NCBI GenBank assembly: GCA_009103225.1
Contig: RHPI01000818.1
Coordinates: forward strand, 247,846-311,845
Reading direction: 5' to 3'
Source: Chlorokybus atmophyticus
Lineage: Eukaryota > Streptophyta > Chlorokybophyceae > Chlorokybales > Chlorokybaceae
DNA: 64,000 nucleotides
Shown here: positions 37,808 to 49,933 of the stretch, piece after piece
How positions within the stretch are numbered: position 1 is the stretch's first letter
How the letters are laid out: every line of letters starts with the position of its first letter
Program-made: the position numbers and the translations under genes
The notes under the pieces: model-generated
What the model saw: the letters and a program-made list of their open reading frames with translations, nothing else
Told to the model about the DNA's origin: nothing
The model's database searches: none

Positions 37808-39131
37808 TGTCACGCCCACAGGGCAAGCAAAAGTCATTCTCTGTCCCTTACTTGTGTGGTAAGTAAGATGAGACCAAGTGGGGACCCACACTACGCAAGC
37901 GTGTGTAGTGCTTGTGGGTGTGCTCTCATGTAGGTCTGCTCTAGAGCCTGTGCGGCCTTGAGCATGATGAACTACACAAGGCATGATTGCAAGCACAGGG
38001 CTGATCATAGCCGATGAGACATCATGTGATGTACAGAGACATGTGTGTGCATATGTCCGCATGTGTATGCATGTGTTTGCATATGTGTGCACATGTACGC
38101 ATATGAGTGCATATGCGTGCATGAGAGGTATGTACTAGATGTATGCATGTATATGCATGCATGCGCATATGTGTGCATATGCGCGCATATGTATGCATAA
38201 GGATGCATATGTATGCATGAGTATGATGTCCTAGGCTGATGTGACCAGCCAAGGACGTTCACAACGTCCAAGGATGATGTGTGTGATGTCCTAGGCTGAT
38301 GTGACCAGCCTAGGGACGTTTACAATGTCCGAGGCTGATGTGGATCAGCCCTAGACATGAGTTGTGGTCAACGCAGCCATGACAAGGCATGTAGCCTTGG
38401 ACTTGAATGGATGTTCTAGGTCGGAGAGCAGCAAAGAGAGGGTATATGAACGGCCTCAACATGTGTTGAGGCAGCTCAGCATGTGCATACTCGACTCTTG
38501 TGTGTGGGGTGCCTAGTTTAGTTGTTCAAGGGGCTCTCCCTCTCATCCCATGTGGGGTGTGATGTCCGTGGCAGCTTTGCACATGTGTGTGAGGTGTGCT
38601 TGAGTGTGTGAGTGTGTGGGAGCTGAGTAGAGAGGTTGGTGTCATCCTCTCCTTCCTTGGTGCGGTGCTGTGACTTCCTCTGCAAGGTACTGCACCAGTG
38701 ACGCTGGTAGGGCTTCCAGTAGTAAGTCCTTGTGCTTGTGCATAAGTTTGCCAAGCCGCCCAGCAAGTAAGTGAGTGGTATCGTTACATNGCCTCAACAT
38801 GTGTTGAGGCAGCTCAGCATGTGCATACAATCATCAACTCTTGTGTGTGGGGTGCCTAGTTTAGTTGTTCAAGGGGCTCTCCCTCTCATCCCATGTCGGG
38901 TGTGATGTCCGTGGCAGCATTACGCATGTGTGTGAGGTGTGCTTGAGTGTGTGAGTGTGTGGGAGCTGAGTAGAGAGGTTGGTGTCATCCTCTCCTTCCT
39001 TGGTGCGGTGCTGTGACTTCCTCTGCAAGGTACTGCACCAGTGACGCTGGTAGGGCTTCCAGTAGTAAGTCCTTGTGCTTGTGCATAAGTTTGCCAAGCC
39101 GCCCAGCAAGTAAGTGAGTGGTATCGTTACA
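37808..39131 (+). repeat. 5' LTR with an internal ~340 bp duplication at an N
   Basis: 1324 bp against 982 bp for the 3' LTR. The excess is a repeat of roughly 38450-38789 as 38791-39131, joined at a single N (38790). The two halves differ at several bases, so this may be a join of two LTR copies by the assembler. Both LTRs hold a long array of TGCATATG/GCATGTGT words (38040-38220) and paired GATGTCCTAGGCTGATGTG blocks. Confidence 0.85.
38790..38790. other. Single N, assembly join
   Basis: Ambiguous base exactly at the boundary of the two direct copies inside the 5' LTR. Confidence 0.9.
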
Positions 39132-39487
39132 TTGGACTCGGAGCTTGCATTCCAAGCCTTGCATGCTTGCCCATCAGCTCATGCACTTGCTGCACCGTGC
39201 GTGCGTTGCATTCTTTGCTTGCACGCACTACATGGCAGGGTTTTGAGCTGATTGTGCATGCTAGTTGGTGCGTCCAGCTGCGTGCACACTTGCATGCACG
39301 ATGTGGGTCGTTCTACACGCTGATTTGAGCATTAGTTGTGTGTTCTTGCTGCACATACACAGCATTACACACGCATTGGCTTGTTGCTGCACCAGCTGCA
39401 CGTGTGCGCGTGTGTGCGCGCGTGTGCGCGTGAGTGCATCTGTTACAGGGACCTCACCTTGTGGTGTTGGCCCTAACCTTTGTGGCA

Positions 39488-42400
39488 ATGGCTGAGCAAG
39501 AGCATACAGCAAGAGAGGAGGTATCTTGGGGCAATGATGTTGCTAAGACCACCCGACAGCTTACACTTTGGGTGCCACGTTGTGTGAGCAGGTAACAGAG
39601 TTACAGCAACAATACGAGGCCAACATAGCTCAATGGCAACGGTCAAGTGACATCGTTGACTGTGCAATCCTAAGTAAGGGACATGTTGGTGCATCTGTTG
39701 ATGCAAGTGTACATAACCACCGAGAGCGTAAGCGTAGCCGTGAAGCACAGCTCTGTGAAGCTGAAGCTGATGCTGCTCGGAGCCATGCTCTCATGTATAA
39801 GGGACATGAAGAGAGCAAGCCATGTATACAACAGGGATTGCCAATGGCTAGCTGCTCTGTGGACGTTGATACGCAATGTGCTTTCAGTGATTTGATGTCA
39901 CGCCTTCCCCAACCATGCAATGTCGCTGTGTGGGACAACGAGTTGGGTGTACAGGTAGATAATCAATTCATGCAGCACGACTGTGCGGGCAAGTGTGTCT
40001 TGCTCAATGCACCTGTTGACGAGTTGTCAAACATGCTCAAGCACTATGTGGATTGCAAGAGCAAGAGTGCGCACAACACAAGTGCATGCGTGGTTGTACC
40101 CAAGCGTCCTGGGTTGTGGACCCGCTTTGTTAAGGGCATGCAGGTCCTGGGAGAGGTCAAGCTAGGTAAGGGGCAGATGCGTGTGTTGTATGACCCCCTT
40201 GCCATCCATGAGGTAAGTACTCTGGACTTGACTTGGTTGTTCAAGGCTTCTGTTGCGCATGTGCCGTGGATCTTGATGATAGACACGGGCACACCTGAGA
40301 ACTTCGTGAGTGAATCTCTTGTGCGACGCTTAGGCATTCGTGTCAACAAGTGTGATGACACGGTTGTTGCCTTGAACAAGCTTGAGATCCCCGTGCGGGG
40401 AGTTGTACGCTTGTCTGTGCGTGTGCAAGGCTATCATGCTCAGCTCAAGTTCTTGGTCATCCCAGTAGAGGTGCCAGGCGTGGATGTCATTGTTGGCAGC
40501 CACTGGGAGCAAGCATGTGGCTTGCGCACAGACGCGGACACAAAACTTTGCAGTGTACGCAAAGGTCGAGGTCGTGTGACCTTGCATGCAGATGGGCACA
40601 ATGTTGCGCCCACTGTTAGCTCTGTTTATGATGCATCAAGTACGGATGTCTTTTGTTTTTTGTTGAGTGCCATGCAGGTGAAGAGGGCTGTTCGCCATGG
40701 AGCTCAACCTCTTCTAGTGCTTGTCTGGCCAGTCGGCAACGACGACACTTCTACCTCAGTTGGTGAGACCGGTGGCAAGCCACCAGACACGGCCCTTGAA
40801 GGTCTGTCGTCTAAATTTTCTGATGTGTTGCAAGCTGCATTGCCTGCATTGCCACCTGAGAGGGACGTCTGGCATTCAATCCCTCCAGAGTCTGATGCGC
40901 AGCCTCCGTTCAGACCTGTGTATAGGCTGAGTCCAGCTGAGTATGCGGACATGGAGGGGCAGATCAAGGCCTTGCTTAGGAAGGGATTGATTGAGCCAAG
41001 TAGCTCTCCTTTCGGAGCACCCATTCTTTTCGTACCTAAGAAGGACGGCAGGCTACGCATGTGCGTAGACTATAGGGCCTTGAACAAGCTGACCATCAAG
41101 AACAGGTATCCGCTGCCAAGGATAGATGATTTGCTTGATCAACTGAGTGGTGCCTCAGTGTTCAGCTCCTTGGATCTCATCAGTGGGTACCGTCAGATCC
41201 GGATCACACCGGAAGATGTGCCAAAGACAGCGTTCAGAACGCCTGTGGGACACTTTCAATACAAAGTGCTGCCTTTTGGTCTGACAAATGCGCCAGCCAC
41301 CTTTCAAGCTATGATGAACCGTGTGTTTCACAAGCTGATCGGGAAGACAGTGCTTGTATATCTTGATGATATATTTGTGTTCAGCAAGGATGCTAACATG
41401 CACGTGACGCAAGTGCGCGAGGTGTTGGAAACGCTGCGTGCGCACCGACTCTATGCTTACATGCCCAAGTGCGAGTTTGGCAAGAAGAAACTAGAGTTCC
41501 TCGGGCACATTGTGAGCAAGGAGGGCGTGCGCCCTGACCCAAGGAAGGTTGCCAAGGTCAAGGATTGGCCTAGTCCCAAGAATGTGCACAAGCTGCGCGC
41601 ATCTTTAGGCTTGAGCAACTATTTCCGCAAGTACATTCTGGGTTACTCATCGCGTGTTGCCCCTCTCACTAATCAGTTGCGTGACAAGGTCGTGTGGAGG
41701 TGGTCACAGAGGCAGCAAGAAGCCTTTACGTCCATCAAAGAGGCTTAAGTGACAGCGCCTGTGTTGCAGCTGCCGGACTTCACCAAGCCCTTTGAGGTAA
41801 ACTGTGATGCCTATGTTGAAGGCACTGGTGCTGTGTTGCTCCAGAGTGGGCACCCTCTTGCTTATGCTAGCAAGGAGTTCTCTCCTGCTGAGAGGAACCA
41901 TACAACAACCGAGCAAGAGTTGTTGGGGGTAGTCCATGCGCTACAAGAGTGGCGTTGCTATCTAGAGGGGGTGGAAGGCGGGTTTAGTGTGTTTACGGAC
42001 CACAACCCCCTTGTTTTCTTTCAGACCCAACCAACCTTGTCGAGAAGACAAGCGAGGTGGGCTGAGTACTTGTGTAGATTCAACTTTACCTGGGTTTACA
42101 GACTAGGGAGAGTGAATGTGGCAGACCCTTTCAGCTGTTCGCCATTGCTGTTGGCAGTGACAACAAGTGCACGTGCACGAAGCCAAGGGTGGGCACAAGC
42201 AAGTGTTGCTAGTGCCAGTACTTTCGAGTTGCCATCTGTGCATGAGCAAGTTGTCAATGAGACACCAGTGGCAACAGAGACCAGCGAGATGCCAACTGAG
42301 CTCGAGAGAGCAGACAGTGAAGCACCGTTGGTAGTGCACGAGCCAAGTGGGGAGGACCCAATGGCCGTTGATGTGGAAGACATCATACAGCGTTTGCCTA

Positions 42401-43820
42401 GTGCTTATGCACTTGACACACCTGGTTTGTTGAGTTGCTGAAGCAGGCAGACGACAAGATCACTTGTCACAAGGGCCTCTGGTACCGTAAGGGCAAGTTG
42501 ATAGTGCCAAATGCACTCGGCTTGAGGCAAGAGTGTCTGTTTGAGGCACACAATTCCGTGTACAGTGGGCACATGGGAATGGCAAAGACCATCAAGCAGC
42601 TGCAGAGACAGTATTGGTGGCCGAGCTTGGGTGCTGATGCATCTAAATATGTCGCGTGTTGTGACACTTGTAAAAGAAACAAGGCCTCGCACAGGAAGCC
42701 AGCAGGGTTGCTGAAGCCCTTGGCTATTTCCAACCATCAATGGGAGAGTGTGAGCATGGATCTGATCACAGATCTACCTGTGACAAAGAAGGGACACAGT
42801 GCTGTCATTGTCTTTGTTGATCGCTTGACCAAGATGGTCAGATTTGAGCCCTGTCGCACAGACATTGATGCGCAAGAGTTTGCGTTTGTCTTTGTGAACT
42901 CGGTGTTCAGATCACACGGTGTACCCAAAGAGTTGGTGTCTGACCGTGACCCCACGTTTGTGAGCCAGTTCTGGCAGGCTGTGTGCCGGTACTTGGGGAC
43001 TAAGCAGAGCTTGAGCACTGCTTACCATCCACAGAGTGACGGACAGACGGAGCGCGTCAATCAGGTGTTGGAAGATGTGCTACGCCACTACACGTCACCC
43101 AGGTTTGATGATTGGGATGTGTACCTGCCACTTGCTGAGTTCGCTGTGAACAATGCATGGCATGAGTCGCTAAGAAGCACTCCTTTCTATCTGAACTACG
43201 GTCGTCATGTGTTGACACCCATGTCTCTGAATGTCGAGCCATTCAACAAAGTGCCGATGTCTAGAGACTTCACAGAGAGCATGTATGCCTCGTTGGCACA
43301 TGCAAAGAACTGCTTGAGAGCAGCACAAGACAGGCAAAAGATGTATGTCAACAGGCAACGTAGGCCTGGAGATGAGCTCCAAGTTGGAGATCAAGTGTTG
43401 TTGAGCTCGAAGAACATTCGACTCAAAACAAGCGGGGTACACAAGTTGCTACCAAGATGGCTGGGTCCATTCCGCATCGCCGACAGTGTTGGTGACCGTG
43501 CCTTTCGGCTTGACTTGCCGAAGAGCATGCGAGTACATGATGTGTTTCATGTAGCACTGCTGAAACAGTACAAGAGTGACGGTCGAGTGCAACCCCCTCC
43601 CCCTCCAGCTGAGGTTGAGGGCGATCTCGAGTATGAGGTCGAGGCCATTGTTGGCAAACGGTTAAGAAAATACAAGAAGAACTTTCGGATCCAATTCTTG
43701 GTGAAGTGGCTTGGTTATGGTGAAGAGCATAACACCTGGGAGCTGAAAACCAACTTGGCAAACTGTGCTGCCTTGTTGGAGGAGTTTGAGAATGAGGTCA
43801 AATCCACAGGTGCCACTTGA
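39488..43820 (+). pseudogene. Gag-pol region of the gypsy element, interrupted
   Basis: A short frame opens at 39488; the main frame runs 39568-41748 with protease (MIDTGTPENF) and reverse transcriptase (GYRQIRI, LPFGLTNAPATFQ, YLDDIFVFS). RNase H follows at 41749 onward (FEVNCDAYVEGTGAVL), then the integrase zinc finger (HNSVYSGHMG, CDTCKRNK), DDE core residues (MDLITDLP, SDRDPTF, GQTERVNQ) and a chromodomain (FLVKWLGYGEEHNTWE) to 43820. A TAA stop at 41746-41748 separates RT from RNase H, and a frame change near 42421-42435 separates RNase H from integrase. The region before the protease is short and shows no CCHC knuckle, so gag appears incomplete. This copy is not expected to make a full polyprotein. 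Confidence 0.92.
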
Positions 43821-44072
43821 GAGCGTGTGCTCAGAGCTACTAGTGCTCAGCCTGTAGGAGCATGTGCACATGCCCACAGCATCTTTATGTGACATACCAA
43901 CACCGCATGCACTGGTACACAGTATCAGAGTTGGTTGTCACTCCCACGACTTGCACTACTTTCACGTGAAGCACTGCCACTCAGTTAGGCCTGGCCAGCC
44001 AAGCTGCGGTTTGTGCGGGACTAGTGTCCCACCCTTTTGCAAAGCGGTCGTTGCAATGCAAGTGGGGAGGAA

Positions 44073-45054
44073 TGTCACGCCAACAGGGCAGGCAAAAGTC
44101 ATTCTCTGTCCCTTACTTGTGTGGTAAGTAAGATGAGACTAAGTGGGGACCCACACTACGCAAGCGTGTGTAGTGCTTGTGGGTGTGCTCTCATGTAGGT
44201 CTGCTCTAGAGCCTGTGCGGCCTTGAGCATGATGAACTACACAAGGCATGATTGCAAGCACAGGGCTGATCATAGCCGATGAGACATCATGTGATGTACA
44301 GAGACATGTGTGTGCATATGTCCGCATGTGTATGCATGTGTTTGCATATGTGTGCACATGTACGCATATGAGTGCATATGCGTGCATGAGAGGTATGTAC
44401 TAGATGTATGCATGTATATGCATGCATGCGCATATGTGTGCATATGCGCGCATATGTATGCATAAGGATGCATATGTATGCATGAGTATGATGTCCTAGG
44501 CTGATGTGACCAGCCAAGGACGTTCACAACGTCCAAGGATGATGTGTGTGATGTCCTAGGCTGATGTGACCAGCCTAGGGACGTTTACAATGTCCGAGGC
44601 TGATGTGTGATCAGCCCTAGACATGAGTTGTGGTCAACGCAGCCATGACAAGGCATGTAGCCTTGGACTTGAATGGATGTTCTAGGTCGGAGAGCAGCAA
44701 AGAGAGGGTATATGAACGGCCTCAACATGTGTTGAGGCAGCTCAGCATGTGCATACTCAACTCTTGTGTGTGGGGTGCCTAGTTTAGTTGTTCAAGGGGC
44801 TCTCCCTCTCATCCCATGTGGGGTGTGATGTCCGTGGCAGCTTTGCACATGTGTGTGAGGTGTGCTTGAGTGTGTGAGTGTGTGGGAGCTGAGTAGAGAG
44901 GTTGGTGTCATCCTCTCCTTCCTTGGTGCGGTGCTGTGACTTCCTCTGCAAGGTACTGCATCAGTGACGCTGGTAGGGCTTCCAGTAGTAAGTCCTTGTG
45001 CTTGTGCATAAGTTTGCCAAGCCGCCCAGCAAGTAAGTGAGCGGTATCGTTACA
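44073..45054 (+). repeat. 3' LTR
   Basis: 982 bp, starts TGTCACGCC and ends GTTACA, directly followed by the CTGCT target duplication. It lacks the internal duplication of the 5' LTR. Confidence 0.93.
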
Positions 45055-45802
45055 CTGCTGCACAACAAGGGCACCGCTGGGTCGGGCGACAGTAGAGATT
45101 GAATCGCTGGTGGTGGCTGAATGAGAGATTCCATCTAAGCTGAGATAGTCGTCTCCCATAACCACCAGCCCATTAACCAACCACTACGCCGCCGCCGCCG
45201 CCACCACCACCAAACCGCTTGCCTACCCCAGGTAACTTATTACAGCATGACTTGTGGTGATAACTTAAGGCAGATGACACGAAGGGATCCGAGCGGTACT
45301 ATCCGTTGCTGGATCACACTGTCGCCCCCCACAACCACAAGCCCACCAACCGCCGCCGCCACCACCAAAGCACTTGATCACCAGATAAGATAGTGCCTCA
45401 ATGTTTTTGAGCTGACGGCTCAAAGCCGCCAGGTCAGTAATGCGCGGCGCGGCTTCTCTCTGAGTGGCACGGCCGGTCATTGCTTAATCATCATGTTCAG
45501 CAAGAGTGGGTGTTGTGGTGTAGTCTACCACGTTAGGCAAGTGGTTTGGTTGTGGCGGCGGCGCTGGTTTATTGGCTGGTGGTCGTAGGGGGGCGACAAT
45601 CTCAGCTGGGAATTACTGCTTGCGTACGTCATTCAGCCACGGCAATAGCCTGCTGCCCGCCGCCAGGCCTGCAACCTGCCCCGGAGAGGGAGACGGCGAG
45701 GGTGTGCGGGAGTATGGTTGTTGAGGCAGTCTGTCAAACCAGCTGGAAACTCATCCAGCCGGCACTATCGCCGCAGCGACCCCTCGTTGTGCAGCATGCT
45801 TT

Positions 45803-45832
45803 AGCTTTGGCCTGCTGCAGCAGGCCAAAGCT
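45803..45832. repeat. Perfect 30 bp palindrome in the foldback arm
   Basis: AGCTTTGGCCTGCTG followed immediately by its reverse complement with no loop. It lies near the inner end of the right inverted arm; the left arm has only half of it (GCAGCAGGCCAAGGCC). Confidence 0.9.
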
Positions 45833-46231
45833 TACACCTGCAGCAGTAACTGCCTCATGGAGCGAGAGAGGGGCAGGAGGAGAGATGGAGGGGAAAGGGT
45901 TGGGATAGGGTGTTTGCCCTGTCAGAGGCACCTTCCTAGGGCAGGTGTCCTTTGCAGCAAAGGCAATACCAGCGCAAAAGCAGTAGCTGCAAGATGGTGC
46001 ATGGCGCAGGGTAGTGGCGCGGTGCTTGTGGAGAGCTGTTCCACAGCTAATCACTAATTGCCTCTTCCACTTTGCAAATCGTCGCAATATGTTTCCCTTG
46101 CCGGCCGACTAAATATTGGCAACGGCCGTGCACCTGAGGATACTAATTTAGACTGTCATGGCTCAGTCCACCTGTAATCTCGATACAGGGACCGGATAGT
46201 GACTTCCGTTACAATTTAGGGTTTAACGGTT

Positions 46232-46602
46232 GACTATGCCTAATTAACAGGCGCCTGTTAATTACCTATCAGGCCTTAACAGGTCACTATGCCTTATTAA
46301 CAGCCACCTGTTGGTTACTTATCAAGCCTTAATAGGTGACTACAGTTAATTAACAGGCACCTGTTAATTGCTTATCAGGCCTTATTAGGTGACTACAACT
46401 AATTAATGGGCACCTGTGAGTTACACATCAGGCCTTAACAGGTGACTACACCTAATTAGCAGGCACTTGCAAGTTACTCATCAATCTTACTTAGATGACT
46501 CAGCTTATGTGACAGGCACCTGCAGGTTACACACCGGTCCAGCGCAGGCAACTAAGCCTAATTTACAAGCACCAACTAGGTAATCATCGATAAAATAAGG
46601 CA
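46232..46602. repeat. Minisatellite, 53 bp period, seven copies
   Basis: The word GACTAYRCC and variants recur at 46232, 46285, 46338, 46391, 46444, 46497 and 46550, exactly 53 bases apart each time. Each unit has the pattern TAATTAACAGGCACCTGTTAATT, then TATCAGGCCTTAACAGGTGACTA with variants. Copies have diverged by substitution with no change in spacing. Several units contain the palindrome AACAGGCRCCTGTT. Confidence 0.9.
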
Positions 46603-46928
46603 TTCTTTGAGCAACCGAAGGTGACTGATGCCTAACTGTCGTTATCTGTATTTGCATAGCATGACTACACGCGACTGTCACTGACTGCCTGCATCGTGAT
46701 GTGCCTGTGCTGAGTACCTGAAATGTGTACAGTGTCTCTCAGTTACTTGCCAAGGCTTGTAGTTCGATTATGTGACTCGAATGCCTGCAGTTCTGTTGTA
46801 TATCATACGGATGCAAGTATTGGCATGAGTATAATGACGATTGACTGAGCTGGTTTAAGATGCACAACACTCAGTTACAAGAGCCTTGCAGCTATGTACA
46901 CTACCAGCTAAACTCACTACCAACTGCA

Positions 46929-47560
46929 CTACAGCTCCTCTCCATCATTGCTTTGCTCGTCATCATGGAACAAAGCACCACGCGCTGGGGCTTGTGGAGG
47001 AGACGCCGGAGCTTGCTCTTCCTCCTCAAACGGTTGTGCCAGCCAATCAAATGCCGCTTCTGCCTCAGCGAGCGGGTCACGAGCTGCTGTCTCTTGCGGC
47101 CGGCGCCGATTGGGATCTTTCAAGTATTCGACACGAGATGCAATGCGGCGTTTTTCAAGGGTGAATGGCTGGGAGGCTGCGTACCGTTGCCTCATCTCCC
47201 GCTTCATTAACATGATCATGGTGTTGATTTCGCTAAGGTACTCTTCATGTGTGTCGGTGCTGGCAGCTAGGAGAGGGTCTCCATCCTTACCCTTTAAGAT
47301 GCGCTCCACCTGCGTAGTTTACAGGCATGTCTTAGTGGCATCGAAAGCCACTATTCACTGCAGCGCGTCTGCAAGCCTGTAGTTTGGGGCTACAGCATTC
47401 CAGAATTGCTAATGATGGAGTTCAGAGTGCTCACCGTAAGCAACATGTATGCGAGGTGGTTGACTGTCAGCTGCCGGCGACCAGGTGTAGTGTCGGCGTA
47501 ACACCAGCATTGCACGATCATTTGCCAGATTATGGGATTGCCCCATTCATTGTGTGACAT
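46929..47560 (-). CDS. Hypothetical protein, two exons
   Basis: Exons 47560-47435 and 47309-46929 join in phase across a 125 bp GT-AG intron to give 168 residues. It starts MSHNEWGNPIIWQMIVQ and continues through a basic helical region (MLMKREMRQRYAASQPF, ASRVEYLKDPNRRRPQE) to an acidic, Pro-rich tail (FDWLAQPFEEEEQAP). Composition is clearly protein-like and the splice sites are good. No family was recognised. Its position beside the foldback element and minisatellite leaves open that it belongs to a mobile element. It could have further 5' exons. Confidence 0.55.
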
Positions 47561-47659
47561 CCTACCTTCTGCATGTGTCCGTGCTGATTGTCTTCACCTG
47601 TGTATGTATACACATCGAGATGGATGCCCCACACGTTGTAACACCTTTCTCTCTGCCTC

Positions 47660-49560
47660 TCCATCAGCCAGGAGGCTTATTGGCTGCTCCCCCTCCCCGT
47701 CTCTGCAATCACCAGAGCGGCGACCACGCCTGGCCCGTCTGCCGCAAACCCATCCTCCAAGCTGTTAACACACACCACGACCGGCGCTGATTTGCAGCTG
47801 CTCCAACACCTTGTGGTGAGAGAGAGATGGTACTGTAGTTATAATAGCATGGCACTTGGGCTATCATAGCCCACACACGCTTGAGCAAGCGTGCGTGTAG
47901 GTGCGAGACTGTACTATAGCAATAACGTTTGGCGAGACAACTGCGCACAGGCGAGCTTAAGGAGCTGGGAGAGGCATGTTGGAAGGGAAGATCTGTCTTG
48001 CGTGCTGAGACTACTACCACAGTCACAAGCAACGGGGCCAACCACGCCGCGCACTCTGCCATCATAAGGATGGCTGTGCTGTCCAAAAAACCTGCTTATG
48101 CAGGCAATGTTGCTTACGTTGGTGGTTGTCGCTGTGCAGCGTACAGGCAGCGTAGAGGGGTTTTCTTGCAATTGTTCAGCGTCTTCTAGCTAACACACTG
48201 CCAAGGAGCCCATCTGTGTGGCGCGACCTCTTGGCGATGAAGTTGTGTTGTGTTGTTGTTGATGATGTGTGAAAGTTACTGCTAGTTGTGTCACATGGGT
48301 GTTAAGGTTGCACTTGCTCTGATTATGGTGCAGCAACATGTTCAACCCTACCAGCTGCAGCACATTACTGCGGTCACAGAGATGGACATCACATACAGCG
48401 ACTGTGCAAACAGATGCAGAATTAAATGATCAAAACAGCCAATATCAAGTGCTCGCATGCCACCAAGACTTGTATGCTGAACACACAAGCACGTACGCGC
48501 GTGCACGCTCACAGAGGCCGAGAGGCCAACCCCACTATCTAACCCCACTGGCAGCGCCTAACCGGCACATACAACAGCTGCTAGTACGACAGCACCGCTG
48601 CCGACAGGGCAGGGCTCAAGGGCAGGGCGCAGGGGCGGGGCAGAGGGGCGGGGCTGAGGGGCCCTCAGCCAGGGTTACAACATGCAGAACTGCGTGGGAA
48701 TGGCGGGAGTGAGGCTGTGGGTGAAGGAGAACGGGAGAGGGGGAGTGGGGCCGTCTGCTGCTCATGCTCCTGGCTGCTGCGAAGAACTGCGAAACTAACT
48801 GACTGCACACGCGTGCAGGTAATGAGCAAACGCATGCATGTATGTCTGATGGGGGTTGAAGGCAGTAGGTACAATAGTTACGTGTGGCTAGTGTAGGTAG
48901 ACCCCGTTGGTAAATAATCATTGCATGATGATGAGCTGGGTGAACAATGCATGTGTCATGCATGTTGCTTTTATCATGATCACTGCATTTTCTGTACACA
49001 CATGCACACGGATACAGACCCACACAGGCTGTCTACTGGGCACGCCGTATCCCCACCCTGTTCACCCTGATCCCTTGCCACCTTCTCCAACATCGCCTCC
49101 ACAGCAACGGGCACCTCAGGAAACCATGGATACAAGCAGCCATCAAGATGAGAGACCACGACACACCACCTCATCACCGCACGCTATTGCACTCAACTGA
49201 AACCAACTCGTTGCCTGTCTGTTCAGGCTGTTGAGCGCGGTGCTAAACACTGTCCCATATGTCTGGTACCTTTGGATATGCCGGCAGCAGGCCACAACAA
49301 CTCCAGCAATTTTGACGACGGCCATCTTCCGCAAAGCCCTTTCAGCAAGGAGATGGATCGGATCCATCTGACCTGCAGCCACCTGTTCCACTCGCAGTGC
49401 CGCGCCAACTTTGAGGCGTTCACCAGGAGCCACAAGAGACAACAGTTTTGTTGACAGCGGGAAAAGTAGTAGCAGTGATAGTACCCAATGTAGAACACTT
49501 GCGTGCCCTGTGTTTGCCGTGCAACGTACCAGCGCAGCCCCTTTGTATATATAGAGGGCA
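47660..49560 (+). pseudogene. Decayed second copy of the RNF32-like gene
   Basis: Matches the intact gene exon by exon. 47665-47790 corresponds to RING 1, but its first Cys is Trp (WPVCRKP) and a stop follows. 47945-48060 corresponds to the end of RING 1 with the CPVC pair lost by frame change. 48125-48190 corresponds to the IQ exon, with a stop. 49025-49150 corresponds to the Pro-rich exon. 49228-49560 corresponds to RING 2 (CPICLVPLDMP, LTCSHLFHSQC), with a frame change before the last Cys pair. The N-terminal exons are absent. The stretch 48240-49020 is intronic in origin and includes a (GGGGC)-rich run at 48605-48660. Confidence 0.85.
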
Positions 49561-49933
49561 TTTGCTATGATGATAACTTGGCGCGAGGTTGAGATTATCA
49601 TTTCACATGCAATGACTAAACCTTTTGTCCCACAAAGACGGTCCGGTGCTTTGATGGCAAAGAGCTGCAGGCTGTTACAAGATGATGACACAAGAGAAAC
49701 TTAGCATAGCAGCAGTACTACTTTGAGTGCACTATGTGAACAGAGCCCAACCACTCATTCAAGTACTGGTACAAAGTAAATAATCGTGCTCAACTGAACG
49801 GGTCCGGAATGACTCGTGCACAAAATCGTGCATGTGCTAATGACAAATGGCCTAAGCTACAGCAGCAAGAGCCCTTGGCAACCTCTAATTCTTGATCTTC
49901 ATCATTGTTGCCATCGGAATCAAAGTCGTGGTG

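Larger units (their letters stand above)
37808..45054 (+). mobile_element. Ty3/gypsy chromovirus-type LTR retrotransposon
   Basis: A complete element flanked by a perfect 5 bp target duplication, CTGCT at 37803-37807 and 45055-45059. LTRs start TGTCACGC and end TATCGTTACA. A polypurine tract (AAGTGGGGAGGAA) abuts the 3' LTR at 44073, and a TGGACTCGGAGC primer-site candidate follows the 5' LTR at 39133. The two LTRs differ at only about ten visible positions outside the 5' duplication, so insertion was recent. It sits inside the foldback element. Domain order is protease, RT, RNase H, integrase, chromodomain. Confidence 0.95.
37570..46087. mobile_element. Foldback-type element with long inverted repeats, split by a retrotransposon
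   Basis: The left arm (about 37570-37807, continuing at 45055) and right arm (about 45785-46087, minus strand) are diverged inverted copies: both contain CTACTGCTTTTGCGCTGG, GCAAAGTG, CTGACAGG..CACCCT and a GCAGCAGGCCAA block. Without the retrotransposon the element is about 1.3 kb. The interior has three copies of a module (about 45110-45230, 45285-45375 direct; 45540-45615 inverted) built around CCCACAACCACAAGCCCACC-like sequence and GCC/ACC trinucleotides. No transposase is encoded, so it would be non-autonomous. The outer ends are approximate and no target duplication was identified. Confidence 0.6.

Noticed and set aside
38040-38225. Regular repeats in the LTR considered as a CRISPR-like array
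   Set aside because: The units are short, overlapping GCATATG words without unique spacers, in a eukaryotic LTR present twice.
48338-48712. 124-codon plus-strand frame
   Set aside because: Lies in the degenerate intron of the RNF32 pseudogene; Gly/Gln part is a GGGGC-type simple repeat.
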